Source: Akkermansiaceae bacterium UBA956 (GTDB lineage: Bacteria > Verrucomicrobiota > Verrucomicrobiia > Verrucomicrobiales > Akkermansiaceae). From it: a stretch of 61,094 nucleotides of DNA. Under the pieces are notes generated by a model. That model made no database searches. It was not told where the DNA came from and saw only the letters and a list, made by a program, of their open reading frames with translations. Within the stretch, counting starts at the first letter, position 1, and each line of letters begins with the position of its first letter. The position numbers and the translations under genes were made by a program. The DNA lies in NCBI GenBank assembly GCA_002293145.1, contig DBCO01000031.1, positions 1-61,094 on the forward strand, given 5' to 3'. Shown one piece after another: positions 42,528-51,576 of the stretch.

Positions 42528-43262
42528 ATGAAATACCTTCTCATCGACAACTCGAACACCCGCACCAAGTTCCAACTCGCTGATGCCGAGCATTTGCATG
42601 ATTGGACAAAATGGATTCCCACTGCCGATGTCAGCGTTGATGTGTTAGGAAAAATCACAAAGGACATCCACTTCGATGCCGTGCTGATTTGTTCGGTGGT
42701 GCCCGAGAAATCAGCAATTATGCAAGAATTTTTCACGCGCAGCCATCCACTGCACGTGGTGAGTTGCGATAGCGCGATGGACCTAGCCATCGATTACCCG
42801 AACCCACGTCAGATCGGTGCAGACCGTCTCGCGAATGCTATTGGAGTATTGGAAAAGTACCAAGTACCCGCGATCGTGATCGACTTTGGAACAGCCGTGA
42901 CCTTTGATGTCATTTCAGCTCAACGAGCCTATTGTGGAGGAGTGATCGCACCGGGACTGGGCGCGATGAATGAATATCTGCATCGCAAAACCGCACTGTT
43001 GCCGCTCATTGAATTGGCAGAGCCCGCGCATGCCGTGGGGAAATCCACGCAAGAAGCCATGATGGCGGGCGCCGTCTATGGCTACCGTGGTTTGGTAAAA
43101 GAAATCTTGCTCAAGCTCCGCAAAGAAGTCGAAGGTGACGTCACAATTATCGCCACAGGAGGCGATGCGGCCTTGATTGCACAAGGCGTGGAGGGAATTC
43201 ACCTTGTCGATCCACAAATCACCCTCGAAGGACTTCGCCATCTAGCCATCAAGAACCTTTGA
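42528..43262 (+). CDS. coaX: Type III pantothenate kinase
   Basis: CoaX phosphorylates pantothenate, the first step of coenzyme A synthesis. The 244-residue product has the type III nucleotide motif IDNSNTRTKF at the start, GADRLANAIG, then IDFGTAVTFDVI and GGVIAPGL, as expected of the ASKHA-fold type III enzymes. The usual DxGNT start is DNSNT here. I start at the ATG giving MKYLLIDNS. It follows the hypothetical membrane protein gene with a one-base gap. Confidence 0.93.
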   Translation: MKYLLIDNSNTRTKFQLADAEHLHDWTKWIPTADVSVDVLGKITKDIHFDAVLICSVVPEKSAIMQEFFTRSHPLHVVSCDSAMDLAIDYPNPRQIGADRLANAIGVLEKYQVPAIVIDFGTAVTFDVISAQRAYCGGVIAPGLGAMNEYLHRKTALLPLIELAEPAHAVGKSTQEAMMAGAVYGYRGLVKEILLKLRKEVEGDVTIIATGGDAALIAQGVEGIHLVDPQITLEGLRHLAIKNL

Positions 43263-43285
43263 TTGTTCCATCGCCCAAAATTGTC

Positions 43286-43660
43286 TCACTTGTTATGGCA
43301 GGCAAGACCACCGATGGCAACGCGGCGAGGCACAGCAAGCAGATCTCCACGCACCACAACACTCCGCGCAGCGCTCCGCTGCTCATAGTGGCAAGGTTCG
43401 AAAGTCTCCAATTGCGTCATCCATTTACTGCGGATGGCCTGCCAAGTTGCAAGACAAGCCTCTCTTCTCAATTGCTCTCGATGGATTTTTACGATATACT
43501 GCACGTTCAGATGATCAGATGCCAGAAGAGCTAGATGGCTAGCCAAATCAAAGCGAGGCGACAGCTCAATTGTCGTCTCATAGAGCTTGGGCGTGAGGGC
43601 TACGAGAAAAACGTCCAAAATCACTCCTAGGATGACTCCGGCTACAGCAGACCAACCCAA
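43286..43660 (-). pseudogene. Wzz-like membrane protein remnant downstream of purH
   Basis: On the minus strand a frame reads GVILGVILDVFLVALTPKLYET, resembling the N-terminal membrane segment and following region of Wzz-type chain-length regulators, then soluble sequence (RFDLASHLALLASDHLNVQ). The frame stays open upstream into the end of purH without an ATG, and the only starts are TTG codons. It ends in a basic, non-family tail. It may be a short expressed gene using TTG or the remnant of a larger one. Confidence 0.35.
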
Positions 43661-43670
43661 GTAACGCAGA

Positions 43671-45212
43671 TCAATGGCGGAAATGACGATGCCCCGTGAA
43701 TACCATCGCGATGCCAGCAGCGTCGGCCGCGGCGATCACCTCCTCGTCACGCACCGAGCCGCCAGGCTGAATGCAGGCGGTAACACCCGCATCAATCGCC
43801 GTTTGCAAGCCATCGGCAAAAGGAAACATCGCGTCAGAGGCAATGACGGAACCTTTCAGATTCAAGCCCGCTTCTTTTGCCTTCCACACCGCGATGCGTG
43901 AGCTATCGATGCGGCTCATTTGCCCTGCACCAATGCCAAGGGTGCGATCAGATGTGGCGTATACGATAGCATTGGATTTCACGTGCTTCACGATGCGCCA
44001 AGCAAAACGCATCGCGCGAAGTTCATCCTGCGTGGGCGGACGTTTGGTGACGACTTTTTCCTCCAAATGATCCAAGCCAAGGGCCGTATGATCGCGGTCC
44101 ATGACCATGATGCCACCAGGGCAAGAACGAATCAACGGATCAGTTTTCACTTTCAGATACGCCTCGTTCATTTTCATGATCCGCAAGTTTTTCTTTTTCT
44201 GCAAGACGGTGCGCGCTCCCGCCTCGAAGTCAGGCGCGATAATCACATCGGTGAAAATTTCCGAAATCACCCGAGCCAGAGCCTCGGTGAGTGGGCGATT
44301 GACAACGATCACACCACCAAATGGAGCTTGGCGATCAGTCTCAAATGCCTTTTGCCACGCCACGCGCAGATCCTCGTCATCTTGGCCAACGCCACAAGGA
44401 TTAGTGTGTTTCAAAATTCCGACAGAGGGACGGCGGAAATCGAGGATCAGATCGGCAGCTGCCTCGATGTCGAGTATGTTGGTGTAGCTCAGTTCCTTTC
44501 CCTGAATTTGCGTAAAGCAGGAGCTGAAATCACCATAAAGCGTAGCCTTTTGATGCGGATTATCACCGTAACGCAGCTCTTGATCCAGTGGTAGGCTGAT
44601 CGTCAAACTGCAACGCGTCCCGTTTTTACATTTTCCGAGATAATTGGTGATAGCAGCGTCATATTGAGAAGTGCGAAGGAAAACTTTCACCGCCAATTCT
44701 TCACGTAGCGCCAAGGTCGTATCGCCGGCGTTTTCATTCATCTGTTCGAGCACGCGAGGATAGTCTTTCGGGTCAGCAACAACGGTCACACTCGCGTAGT
44801 TTTTCGAAGCACTGCGCAGCATCGATGGGCCGCCAATGTCGATGTTTTCGATGGCTTCCTCAAGTGTCACACCTTCACGCGCGATGGTTTGCTCAAAGGG
44901 GTAGAGATTGACCACCACCAGATCAATGCAAGGGATCGCATGCTCAGCAGCTTGGGCCTGATGCTCAGCGTCGTCGCGTTTTTGCAACAAACCTCCATGT
45001 ACTTTCGGATGCAGTGTCTTGACCCGACCTTCAAAAAGCTCAGGCGCGCCAGTGTAGTCAGCCACATCGATGACTGGCAGCCCGGCCTCACGGAGCGACT
45101 TAGCAGTCCCCCCCGTTGATAACAGCTCGACGCCGAAACCATGCAGCCCTTGGGCAAACTCAATCAATCCAGATTTATCCGATACCGACAATAACGCGCG
45201 TTTGATGGCCAT
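43671..45212 (-). CDS. purH: Bifunctional AICAR transformylase/IMP cyclohydrolase
   Basis: PurH performs the last two steps of IMP synthesis. The 513-residue protein has the N-terminal cyclohydrolase domain (RALLSVSDKSGL, GTAKSLREAGLPV, GRVKTLHPKVHGG) and the C-terminal transformylase domain (ELRYGDNPHQKA, KHTNPCGVG, SDAMFPFADGLQ, QPGGSVRDEEV, ending TGHRHFRH). Length and motifs are complete. I start at the ATG giving MAIKRALLS; the frame is open further upstream without resemblance. It is divergent from feoA. Confidence 0.97.
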   Translation of the reverse strand: MAIKRALLSVSDKSGLIEFAQGLHGFGVELLSTGGTAKSLREAGLPVIDVADYTGAPELFEGRVKTLHPKVHGGLLQKRDDAEHQAQAAEHAIPCIDLVVVNLYPFEQTIAREGVTLEEAIENIDIGGPSMLRSASKNYASVTVVADPKDYPRVLEQMNENAGDTTLALREELAVKVFLRTSQYDAAITNYLGKCKNGTRCSLTISLPLDQELRYGDNPHQKATLYGDFSSCFTQIQGKELSYTNILDIEAAADLILDFRRPSVGILKHTNPCGVGQDDEDLRVAWQKAFETDRQAPFGGVIVVNRPLTEALARVISEIFTDVIIAPDFEAGARTVLQKKKNLRIMKMNEAYLKVKTDPLIRSCPGGIMVMDRDHTALGLDHLEEKVVTKRPPTQDELRAMRFAWRIVKHVKSNAIVYATSDRTLGIGAGQMSRIDSSRIAVWKAKEAGLNLKGSVIASDAMFPFADGLQTAIDAGVTACIQPGGSVRDEEVIAAADAAGIAMVFTGHRHFRH

Positions 45213-45402
45213 AAGAGTAGTGTGTGACAGTGCAATTCCCTTAACTAAGAGCATTGCGCCGCAGCCGAGGTAGCCCACTCAACGAGAAACGGCAAGCCCC
45301 GATTTTTCCTCGACAGACTCTTTTCAACACAATGACGAAAAAAAAATCACGAATCCATCCCTCTGCTATTGCAATTCAATCTCAATAAGCTACTTTCTGC
45401 AC

Positions 45403-45663
45403 GTGCCTCACACCACCGATATTATCCGCGCACTGGAACAAGACTCCTTGATCTCGCTTGAGCAAGCCAAGGTGGGCTGTGAATTTCACATTCGTTTCAT
45501 CAACGGGCCCGCTTGCGAAAAACTCCGCCAAATGGGCTTTTGTGAAAGCATGCGCATCAAAAAAATCACCGATGGCCGCAATATGATCTGCACCGTTTGT
45601 GGCACAAAAATGGCACTTTCCCGAGAACTTGCACACCAAGTTCTCGTCGAGGCCTCTTCATAA
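45403..45663 (+). CDS. feoA: Ferrous iron transport protein FeoA
   Basis: FeoA is a small SH3-fold cytoplasmic protein that supports FeoB. The 86-residue product has the family pattern (LISLEQAKVGCEFHIRFING, then MGFCESMRIKKI) and lies 15 bases before feoB. The start is GTG. It has two Cys in the segment MICTVCG, unusual for FeoA, which could give metal or redox sensing. The intergenic AT-rich stretch upstream is the likely promoter, but I do not see a clear Fur box. Confidence 0.9.
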   Translation: MPHTTDIIRALEQDSLISLEQAKVGCEFHIRFINGPACEKLRQMGFCESMRIKKITDGRNMICTVCGTKMALSRELAHQVLVEASS

Positions 45664-45678
45664 TTTACCCCCAAAATC

Positions 45679-47562
45679 ATGGACTCTGATCTCGAAACCA
45701 TTGCTTTGGCTGGAAACCCGAATGCGGGGAAAACGACCATTTTCAATGCCCTGACCGGTTCTCACCAAAAAGTCGGGAACTACGCTGGCGTTACGATCGC
45801 GAAGAAATCCGGAGAATTTTTCACCCCCCACGGTCGTAAAATCCGTCTACTCGATCTCCCTGGTTGCTACTCGCTCCAGGGTGATTCGCCCGATCAAGTC
45901 ATCGCGTCACGGGTGCTCTGTGGTCAAGATCCAGAGGAACCCGCAGCCGCACTCGTCATCAATGTCGTCGATGCCTCAGCCCTCGAGCGGCACCTGCAAC
46001 TCACCCTTGAGCTCATCGAACTTGGATTGCCCGTAGTCCTCGCTCTCAATATGGTCGATGTTGCGGAAAACAATGGCATCCGTCTCGATCCTGCGGCACT
46101 TTCTGATCATCTGGGAATCCCCGTCGTTTCGCTGATGGCGACTAAAGGCAAAGGGATCGTCGAGCTCAAACAGGCCATTCGCCATCCGCTGCCCCACGCA
46201 GCGGAAACACCATGGCTTGAAGAGGGAATGAGCGCCGAGCAAAAAACTCAAGCGCGCATTCGCCACATTCAGCAAACCTGCGAACTAGCAGCCCGCCGCC
46301 CCGATGCCGCACAGCAGCTTTTTTCCGATCGACTGGATCAGTTCTTGTTGCACCCGTTTTTCGGCTGGATCGCCTTCGCGCTCATTATGTTCGTGCTTTT
46401 TTGGTCGATCTTCAGCATTTCCTCGATTCCCGTCGGTTGGCTCGAATCCGCTCAGGGAGCGCTCCAAGAATTCGTAGCCAAGCGCATGGCTCCCGGCGAC
46501 CTCAACGACCTGATCACCCAAGGCATCATCGGAGGAGCGGGCAGTGTATTAGTTTTCCTCCCGCAAATCATCATCCTGTTTTTGTTCATCGGCCTTCTTG
46601 AAAGCACCGGCTATATGTCACGTGCCGCATTTCTCATGGATGGCGTCATGTCGCGCGTCGGTCTATCAGGGAAATCCTTTCTCCCCCTGCTCAGCGCCCA
46701 CGCCTGCGCGATTCCAGCGATCATGGCCACACGCACCATCGATTCCGCCAAAGAACGCCTCGTGACCATCTTCGTTGCCCCATGGATGTCCTGCTCAGCA
46801 AGGCTCCCTGTTTACCTTCTACTGGTGCCCATGCTGTTGCACCGCGAGGAAGGAAACTCCATGCAACAAGGGCTCGTCATGGCCACCATCTACCTTGTCG
46901 GAATTTTCACTGCTTTTGCCGTGGCAAAAATCCTCCGCAAAAAACTCGGACCCGATGAGCAATCCAACCACTTCATGATGGAGCTCCCGCCATTTCACCC
47001 GCCCCAGTGGTGTTACATTCTCCGTCACGTGCGTGATCGCGCTTGGGCCTTTGTAAAAAACGCGGGCAGCATCATTCTCGCCATCTCGATCATACTCTGG
47101 GCACTACAAACTTACCCCAAATCCTCCAGCGAAGATCCAGCAGAGAAACTAGCCCACAGTGCCATGGGACGCATTTCCGCCTTCATCGAGCCAGTCTTCG
47201 CGCCCATCGGTCATGACGGAAAAACCGGTGCTGCCATTCTTACATCATTCGCTGCTCGAGAGGTATTCGTTTCCTCTATCGCCATCATGCATCACGTCGA
47301 AGAAGCGGATGATGAAGTCGAAACACGAGGCAGCATCCGTTCGCAACTCCAAGCCACCACTTGGGCCGACGGACGCCCGATGTTCACCACCGCATCGCTT
47401 ATCAGCCTGCTGCTGTTTTACATCTACGCTCTGCAATGCTTGCCCACCAGCGCAGTCGTCGCCCGTGAGACTGGCTCATGGAAATGGGCCATCGGCCAAT
47501 TTACCTTCATGAGCGCCTTCGCGTGGTTCGCCGCATTCCTCGCATTCCAACTCCTCTCCTAA
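45679..47562 (+). CDS. feoB: Ferrous iron transporter FeoB
   Basis: FeoB is the inner-membrane Fe(II) transporter with an N-terminal GTPase domain. The G motifs are visible: GNPNAGKTT (G1) near residue 12, the GVT of G2, DLPG (G3) and NMVD (G4). A membrane region follows with the gate motifs LLSAHACAIPAIMATR and APWMSCSARLPVY, typical of FeoB. At 627 residues it is shorter than the 773-residue E. coli protein, mainly in the C-terminal half. It is cotranscribed with feoA and with the small Cys-rich gene that follows. Confidence 0.95.
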   Translation: MDSDLETIALAGNPNAGKTTIFNALTGSHQKVGNYAGVTIAKKSGEFFTPHGRKIRLLDLPGCYSLQGDSPDQVIASRVLCGQDPEEPAAALVINVVDASALERHLQLTLELIELGLPVVLALNMVDVAENNGIRLDPAALSDHLGIPVVSLMATKGKGIVELKQAIRHPLPHAAETPWLEEGMSAEQKTQARIRHIQQTCELAARRPDAAQQLFSDRLDQFLLHPFFGWIAFALIMFVLFWSIFSISSIPVGWLESAQGALQEFVAKRMAPGDLNDLITQGIIGGAGSVLVFLPQIIILFLFIGLLESTGYMSRAAFLMDGVMSRVGLSGKSFLPLLSAHACAIPAIMATRTIDSAKERLVTIFVAPWMSCSARLPVYLLLVPMLLHREEGNSMQQGLVMATIYLVGIFTAFAVAKILRKKLGPDEQSNHFMMELPPFHPPQWCYILRHVRDRAWAFVKNAGSIILAISIILWALQTYPKSSSEDPAEKLAHSAMGRISAFIEPVFAPIGHDGKTGAAILTSFAAREVFVSSIAIMHHVEEADDEVETRGSIRSQLQATTWADGRPMFTTASLISLLLFYIYALQCLPTSAVVARETGSWKWAIGQFTFMSAFAWFAAFLAFQLLS

Positions 47563-47572
47563 AAAGCTTGCC

Positions 47573-47737
47573 ATGAACTCCGGCTACCAGACCTTTCTCG
47601 CCCTCAGCATCGTATTCCTTGCCGTCGGATACCTCGTCTGGATGGTCAAACGCTCACGCAAAAGCAGTTGCGGCAGCCATTGCAGCTGCGCGCAGGCCAA
47701 GCTCCCAACTAAGCCGCTCCCGCAAGAGAAACGTTAA
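47573..47737 (+). CDS. FeoB-associated small Cys-rich membrane protein
   Basis: This 54-residue protein begins with a membrane segment (FLALSIVFLAVGYLVWMV), then a basic turn (KRSRKSS) and a Cys motif CGSHCSC, ending in a Pro/Lys-rich tail. The position 10 bases after feoB and the Cys cluster next to a single membrane helix match the family of FeoB-associated Cys-rich membrane proteins, which may bind or relay iron. It is too short for standard gene finders. Confidence 0.8.
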   Translation: MNSGYQTFLALSIVFLAVGYLVWMVKRSRKSSCGSHCSCAQAKLPTKPLPQEKR

Positions 47738-47947
47738 GGGGAAAGTGATTTGTTAAGAGCAATCGGTTAATTGCTATGCGGGTAAAAAATTCAAACAACC
47801 CAGCCCTTAGCGCCTTCGCGGCTTTCAGACCTTAGTGTTTGATCTACCTAACAAAAAACCGCCACATAACCCGCAGCAAACAATTCCCTTTTACCCGCCG
47901 CCTCAACCTGCTACAATCCCGACGTCTTAGTGAACGACATCCATCTC

Positions 47948-48895
47948 ATGTCCACCGCATCTACGCCATCCCATCGTCCACGAATCTCGCCCTTCGCCCT
48001 TTGGTTTGGGATTATCGGTTGCATCGCCGTCATCGCTTTTTTCTATGTTCTCATGCCAGGCTTCGGCGCCGAGAGAGGGCAGGCACCCCTAGACATTTTA
48101 AAGGACAGCTGGAACGAGGAAACACGCTACGAGCACGGCATCATGTTCCCGTTCATCATTGTTGGCCTGCTCCTCTACCAATGGAAACAATACGTCCTAA
48201 ACGCCACACTCGGCGATTGGCAAGGCCTGCTATTTCTCCTGCTTGGCTGCTTTCTCTACGTCATCGCCTACCGCGTCATTCAGTGGCGCGTCGCTGTGGG
48301 CTCATTACCCTTCGTAGTCTTTGGCCTTGTCTGGTATCTTGCCGGAAGAAAAACCGCACTGCTCGCAGCCTTTCCCATTTTTTACCTATGGCTCAGCATT
48401 CCTCTGCCAGATATCCAACAGGCTACCGTACCACTCCAAAACATTTCCATAAAGCTCGCCCAAACACTCTGTAGTTTATGCTCCGTCGACACCATCACCG
48501 TCGGTTCAAACATCTATTCACCTAATAGCAAATGGAAAAGCGTGGAAGTGGCGGAATCTTGCAGTGGCATTCGTTCCTTAATGGCGCTGCTCATGATTTC
48601 ATCCGCCTGGGCCTACATTGCTCGCATGAGCTTGTGGAAACGCGGGCTGTTGCTGCTCTCCGCCATTCCACTCTCCATCATCGGCAACGGATTCCGCGTT
48701 GCCTCGATCTTTGTCATGGCTGAATATGGCAACGAAAAGTTCGCCGTTGGAACATGGCATGACAACAGCGGCCTTCTTATTTTCTACCCGATCAGCCTCG
48801 TTCTTATGATGACCTTCCATGCCATCTTAGAGGGATGGAATCCCTTCAAGAAAAAGAAAGTCGTGCGCACGATCATCGAATCCACCCCAGCATGA
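47948..48895 (+). CDS. Exosortase/archaeosortase family transpeptidase
   Basis: Exosortases are polytopic membrane proteins that cleave a C-terminal sorting signal (PEP-CTERM type) from exported proteins. The protein of about 315 residues has eight or so membrane segments and the catalytic triad: Cys205 in AESCSGIRS, Arg250 in GNGFRVASI, and His271 in TWHDNSG. I start at the ATG giving MSTAST; a GTG at 47930 is an alternative. Its stop overlaps the EpsI gene by four bases, which is the standard exosortase-EpsI arrangement. Confidence 0.93.
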   Translation: MSTASTPSHRPRISPFALWFGIIGCIAVIAFFYVLMPGFGAERGQAPLDILKDSWNEETRYEHGIMFPFIIVGLLLYQWKQYVLNATLGDWQGLLFLLLGCFLYVIAYRVIQWRVAVGSLPFVVFGLVWYLAGRKTALLAAFPIFYLWLSIPLPDIQQATVPLQNISIKLAQTLCSLCSVDTITVGSNIYSPNSKWKSVEVAESCSGIRSLMALLMISSAWAYIARMSLWKRGLLLLSAIPLSIIGNGFRVASIFVMAEYGNEKFAVGTWHDNSGLLIFYPISLVLMMTFHAILEGWNPFKKKKVVRTIIESTPA

Positions 48896-49647
48896 AACTC
48901 CGCTTTTTCATCACCCCGTTTGCTATCGCAGCGCTTCTCGGATTGATCTTTGTCCTCCCCGAGCGCGGTGATGTTGCTGGCACCTCCCTCTCCCAAGAAA
49001 CCATCGATTGGGATGCCAAAACCCCACCACTCACACTCAACAACTGGTTCGGCAACCGCGAAGTCGCCAGCAGGCAGGAGCTCGAAATCCTCAGCAAAGA
49101 CACGACTTTCATCAAGGGTACCTACACCGATTACGATCTCCCGCCACTTGTTGACCGCGATGGCCACCGTTTCACCTCAGCAGTAAATCTATCGATCGTG
49201 ATTTCTGGTCATGACATGAACAACTCGATTCATAGACCCGAGCGTTGCCTGCGAGCACAAGGACACATTGGTCTGCTCAGCCTCCCGAACGAACTCACAA
49301 CCTCATCAGGGAAAAAAATCAAAGTCCAACGCATCGAGACCAACTACCCGCTCAGAACCAAGTCAGCGGAGGAAATCCCACACACTATTGGCTTTGTAAA
49401 CTACTATTTTTTTGTCGGGCATAAACAACTGACGAACAGTCACTTGAATCGCACCATGCTGGACATGAAAGACCGCATCCTCAGCGGCACCGATCAACAA
49501 TGGTCCTTCATCATGGCATCACTGCCTTACAATCTCAAAAGTAATCCTGAAGAAACCCAAAAAGAGCAGCAACTCGCGGACAAAAAAATCCGCCAGTTCC
49601 TCGCGGAGCTGACGGATGAAATTGTGCTTTGGGATCAGGTGAAGTGA
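48892..49647 (+). CDS. EpsI-family exosortase-associated protein
   Basis: The 251-residue protein has an N-terminal hydrophobic segment (FFITPFAIAALLGLIFVL) and an EpsI domain, with the diagnostic segment SIHRPERCLRAQG (usually HRPExCLPAQG) near residue 120. EpsI proteins accompany exosortases and help export or process the polysaccharide or protein substrate. The ATG is in the four-base overlap with the exosortase stop, so expression is coupled. It faces the large ligase gene with the stops one base apart. Confidence 0.92.
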   Translation: MKLRFFITPFAIAALLGLIFVLPERGDVAGTSLSQETIDWDAKTPPLTLNNWFGNREVASRQELEILSKDTTFIKGTYTDYDLPPLVDRDGHRFTSAVNLSIVISGHDMNNSIHRPERCLRAQGHIGLLSLPNELTTSSGKKIKVQRIETNYPLRTKSAEEIPHTIGFVNYYFFVGHKQLTNSHLNRTMLDMKDRILSGTDQQWSFIMASLPYNLKSNPEETQKEQQLADKKIRQFLAELTDEIVLWDQVK

Positions 49648-51540
49648 TCACTCATTGATCTCTGCGGGCTTGATATTAGCGCCTTCGAGAAACTTGATGC
49701 ACTTCTCGATTTCCAAAACCAATGCAGCTGCATCTGCGCGATGTTCCGTATGCTTGCTCTCTGCTGCAATTCCTCGCGCTTGATGGAAATACGCCAGCGC
49801 TCTCTCAGGGTCACGCTTGCGCCATACCAAATGAGCTCGCGCAAATAGGTGCCGCGCGTAGTGATATCGAACTCCGTAGACAACCTCAATGATCAAATTG
49901 TCATCTAAGATGCCCTTATACAACCATGATGATTCATCGTAACGAAATGCCGAATCATACATCAACGCTAAGGTCAACCGAGCATGATAACTTTGTGGCA
50001 CAAGCCGCACCAACTCGTTTTGAATGACAATGGCTTCCTCGACAAGCTTCTTGCGCTGCTCAAAACTCATCTGTTCATCGGCTGTCATTTCGCACATCGC
50101 CTTCGTTAAGTCACTCATGACTCGAAAGTCTGGTCGCACACGCAGCGCTTGCTTGAGATTGAAGATTTTCTCCTCGATCAATTGATTCGCTTGCTCGGGC
50201 TGAGGTCGCAAAATGAACCAAGCTGCACCATCTCTGGCAGCAAATCCAATCATTCCTAATCCGAGCAGGACTGCAAGAGATGACATCACCCAGTTTCTCG
50301 AAAAATATTCTCTCACAGCCAGCCGTTTCGAAAAAATCCATGGCTGACGTATAATCAACGCCAAACAAATCGACATCAACATCAGATCTGGTAGCACGTG
50401 ATACACGAAACTGAAAAATGCCTGAACGCCCATGCCAACCAATGCAGCGATCGATCCGATCACAAACCCGTTATCGCCGCCATCATTCTTTTGACTCATC
50501 GTGAGAAAGGCCACTCCACGAAAAAATGTTGCACAGAAAATTACGAGCAACAAACCCGCGCCCACAAGCCCGTAATCGACTGCAGCTTGCAGATATTCAT
50601 TATGAACATACTGCACTTCATGAGATCCAAGATATAGTTCTTGAGTGTCCCATTTTGTCAGCGAATCAAAGAAAAACCATCGACTACCTCCGCCCCACAG
50701 CGGTTTTTCCACAATCATGTCGAGAGCCATTGCCGCAAGTTCAAGACGACCTCCATCACCCATTCCACGGCGAGCTATCGCGCTTTCACCCAGTTGCCAT
50801 GCAGCCGCAATCAATATTGGCGCCAAGGCAATCGATGTGACAAGCGCCATCCCTGCCCATGCTACCTTCCTCCGCCACAAACTCATCAACCAGCCCAAGC
50901 ATGCCACCACAGTACCCGCGCCTAAGCCAAAAATGGCACCCCGAGAATTCGACAACACCACTCCATAAAGGGCGATGAAGTACATCAGCCAAGAGACAAT
51001 GCGCATCATGCGTCCTCGGTCGCCGTCAAAAGCGATTCCCATCGAGAGTAGGCCAATGCCCAGCATGAAATTGGAAAAGTGATTGTAATGCAGGTAGAAC
51101 CCACTCGGATACGTAAGCGTAGCCCTCTCACCATAAATCGGATAGAAATTCACATCAACATAGGCTTGCACTGCTGCCACCGCAATGTTGGCGATCAGAA
51201 CAGCCCAGAGCAAAAAAACCACCCACTTAAGCGAAGGGATCTTCTGCGACATTGTCCACCAATAAGCCCCTATTACACCGGCCAATAGCAACCCATCACT
51301 GCGCCCAAAATCCTGCACCGATGATTGCGACATGCGATAGGCAAAATAGCCTACAGTCAAAAAAACGATAAAAGACATCCATGATTTCGCCCATGAAAAA
51401 TCACCACGATAACAGGAAAAAATCACTGCTGCGCCAATCAGGCAGAGAGGAATCCCACAGGAATAGGGGTCCATACCGATCGCGAACAAAAATGCAGCCG
51501 CCAAACCTAACAAAAATAAAGCGATCGATAAAGCATTCAT
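49648..51540 (-). CDS. O-antigen ligase/polymerase-family membrane protein
   Basis: The 630-residue protein has about 11 hydrophobic segments and the Wzy/WaaL-type conserved loop HYNHFSNFMLGIGLLSMG. The C-terminal third is soluble with TPR-like helices (residues about 440-610, ERALAYFHQARGIA). It probably polymerises or transfers a polysaccharide from a lipid carrier on the periplasmic side. It is part of the polysaccharide cluster and is followed upstream by the priming transferase, 36 bases away. Confidence 0.85.
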   Translation of the reverse strand: MNALSIALFLLGLAAAFLFAIGMDPYSCGIPLCLIGAAVIFSCYRGDFSWAKSWMSFIVFLTVGYFAYRMSQSSVQDFGRSDGLLLAGVIGAYWWTMSQKIPSLKWVVFLLWAVLIANIAVAAVQAYVDVNFYPIYGERATLTYPSGFYLHYNHFSNFMLGIGLLSMGIAFDGDRGRMMRIVSWLMYFIALYGVVLSNSRGAIFGLGAGTVVACLGWLMSLWRRKVAWAGMALVTSIALAPILIAAAWQLGESAIARRGMGDGGRLELAAMALDMIVEKPLWGGGSRWFFFDSLTKWDTQELYLGSHEVQYVHNEYLQAAVDYGLVGAGLLLVIFCATFFRGVAFLTMSQKNDGGDNGFVIGSIAALVGMGVQAFFSFVYHVLPDLMLMSICLALIIRQPWIFSKRLAVREYFSRNWVMSSLAVLLGLGMIGFAARDGAAWFILRPQPEQANQLIEEKIFNLKQALRVRPDFRVMSDLTKAMCEMTADEQMSFEQRKKLVEEAIVIQNELVRLVPQSYHARLTLALMYDSAFRYDESSWLYKGILDDNLIIEVVYGVRYHYARHLFARAHLVWRKRDPERALAYFHQARGIAAESKHTEHRADAAALVLEIEKCIKFLEGANIKPAEINE

Positions 51541-51576
51541 AAAGCAAAAAAGTCCCCCCTCGATTGACCCGAATCC

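Noticed and set aside
45279..45402. Fur box upstream of feoA
   Set aside because: A TATTGCAATTCAAT-like stretch has some AT-rich symmetry but matches the Fur consensus too poorly to call.
47757..47776. Terminator after the Feo operon
   Set aside because: AGCAAT-CGGTTA-ATTGCT forms a short hairpin but no T-run follows, so it does not qualify.
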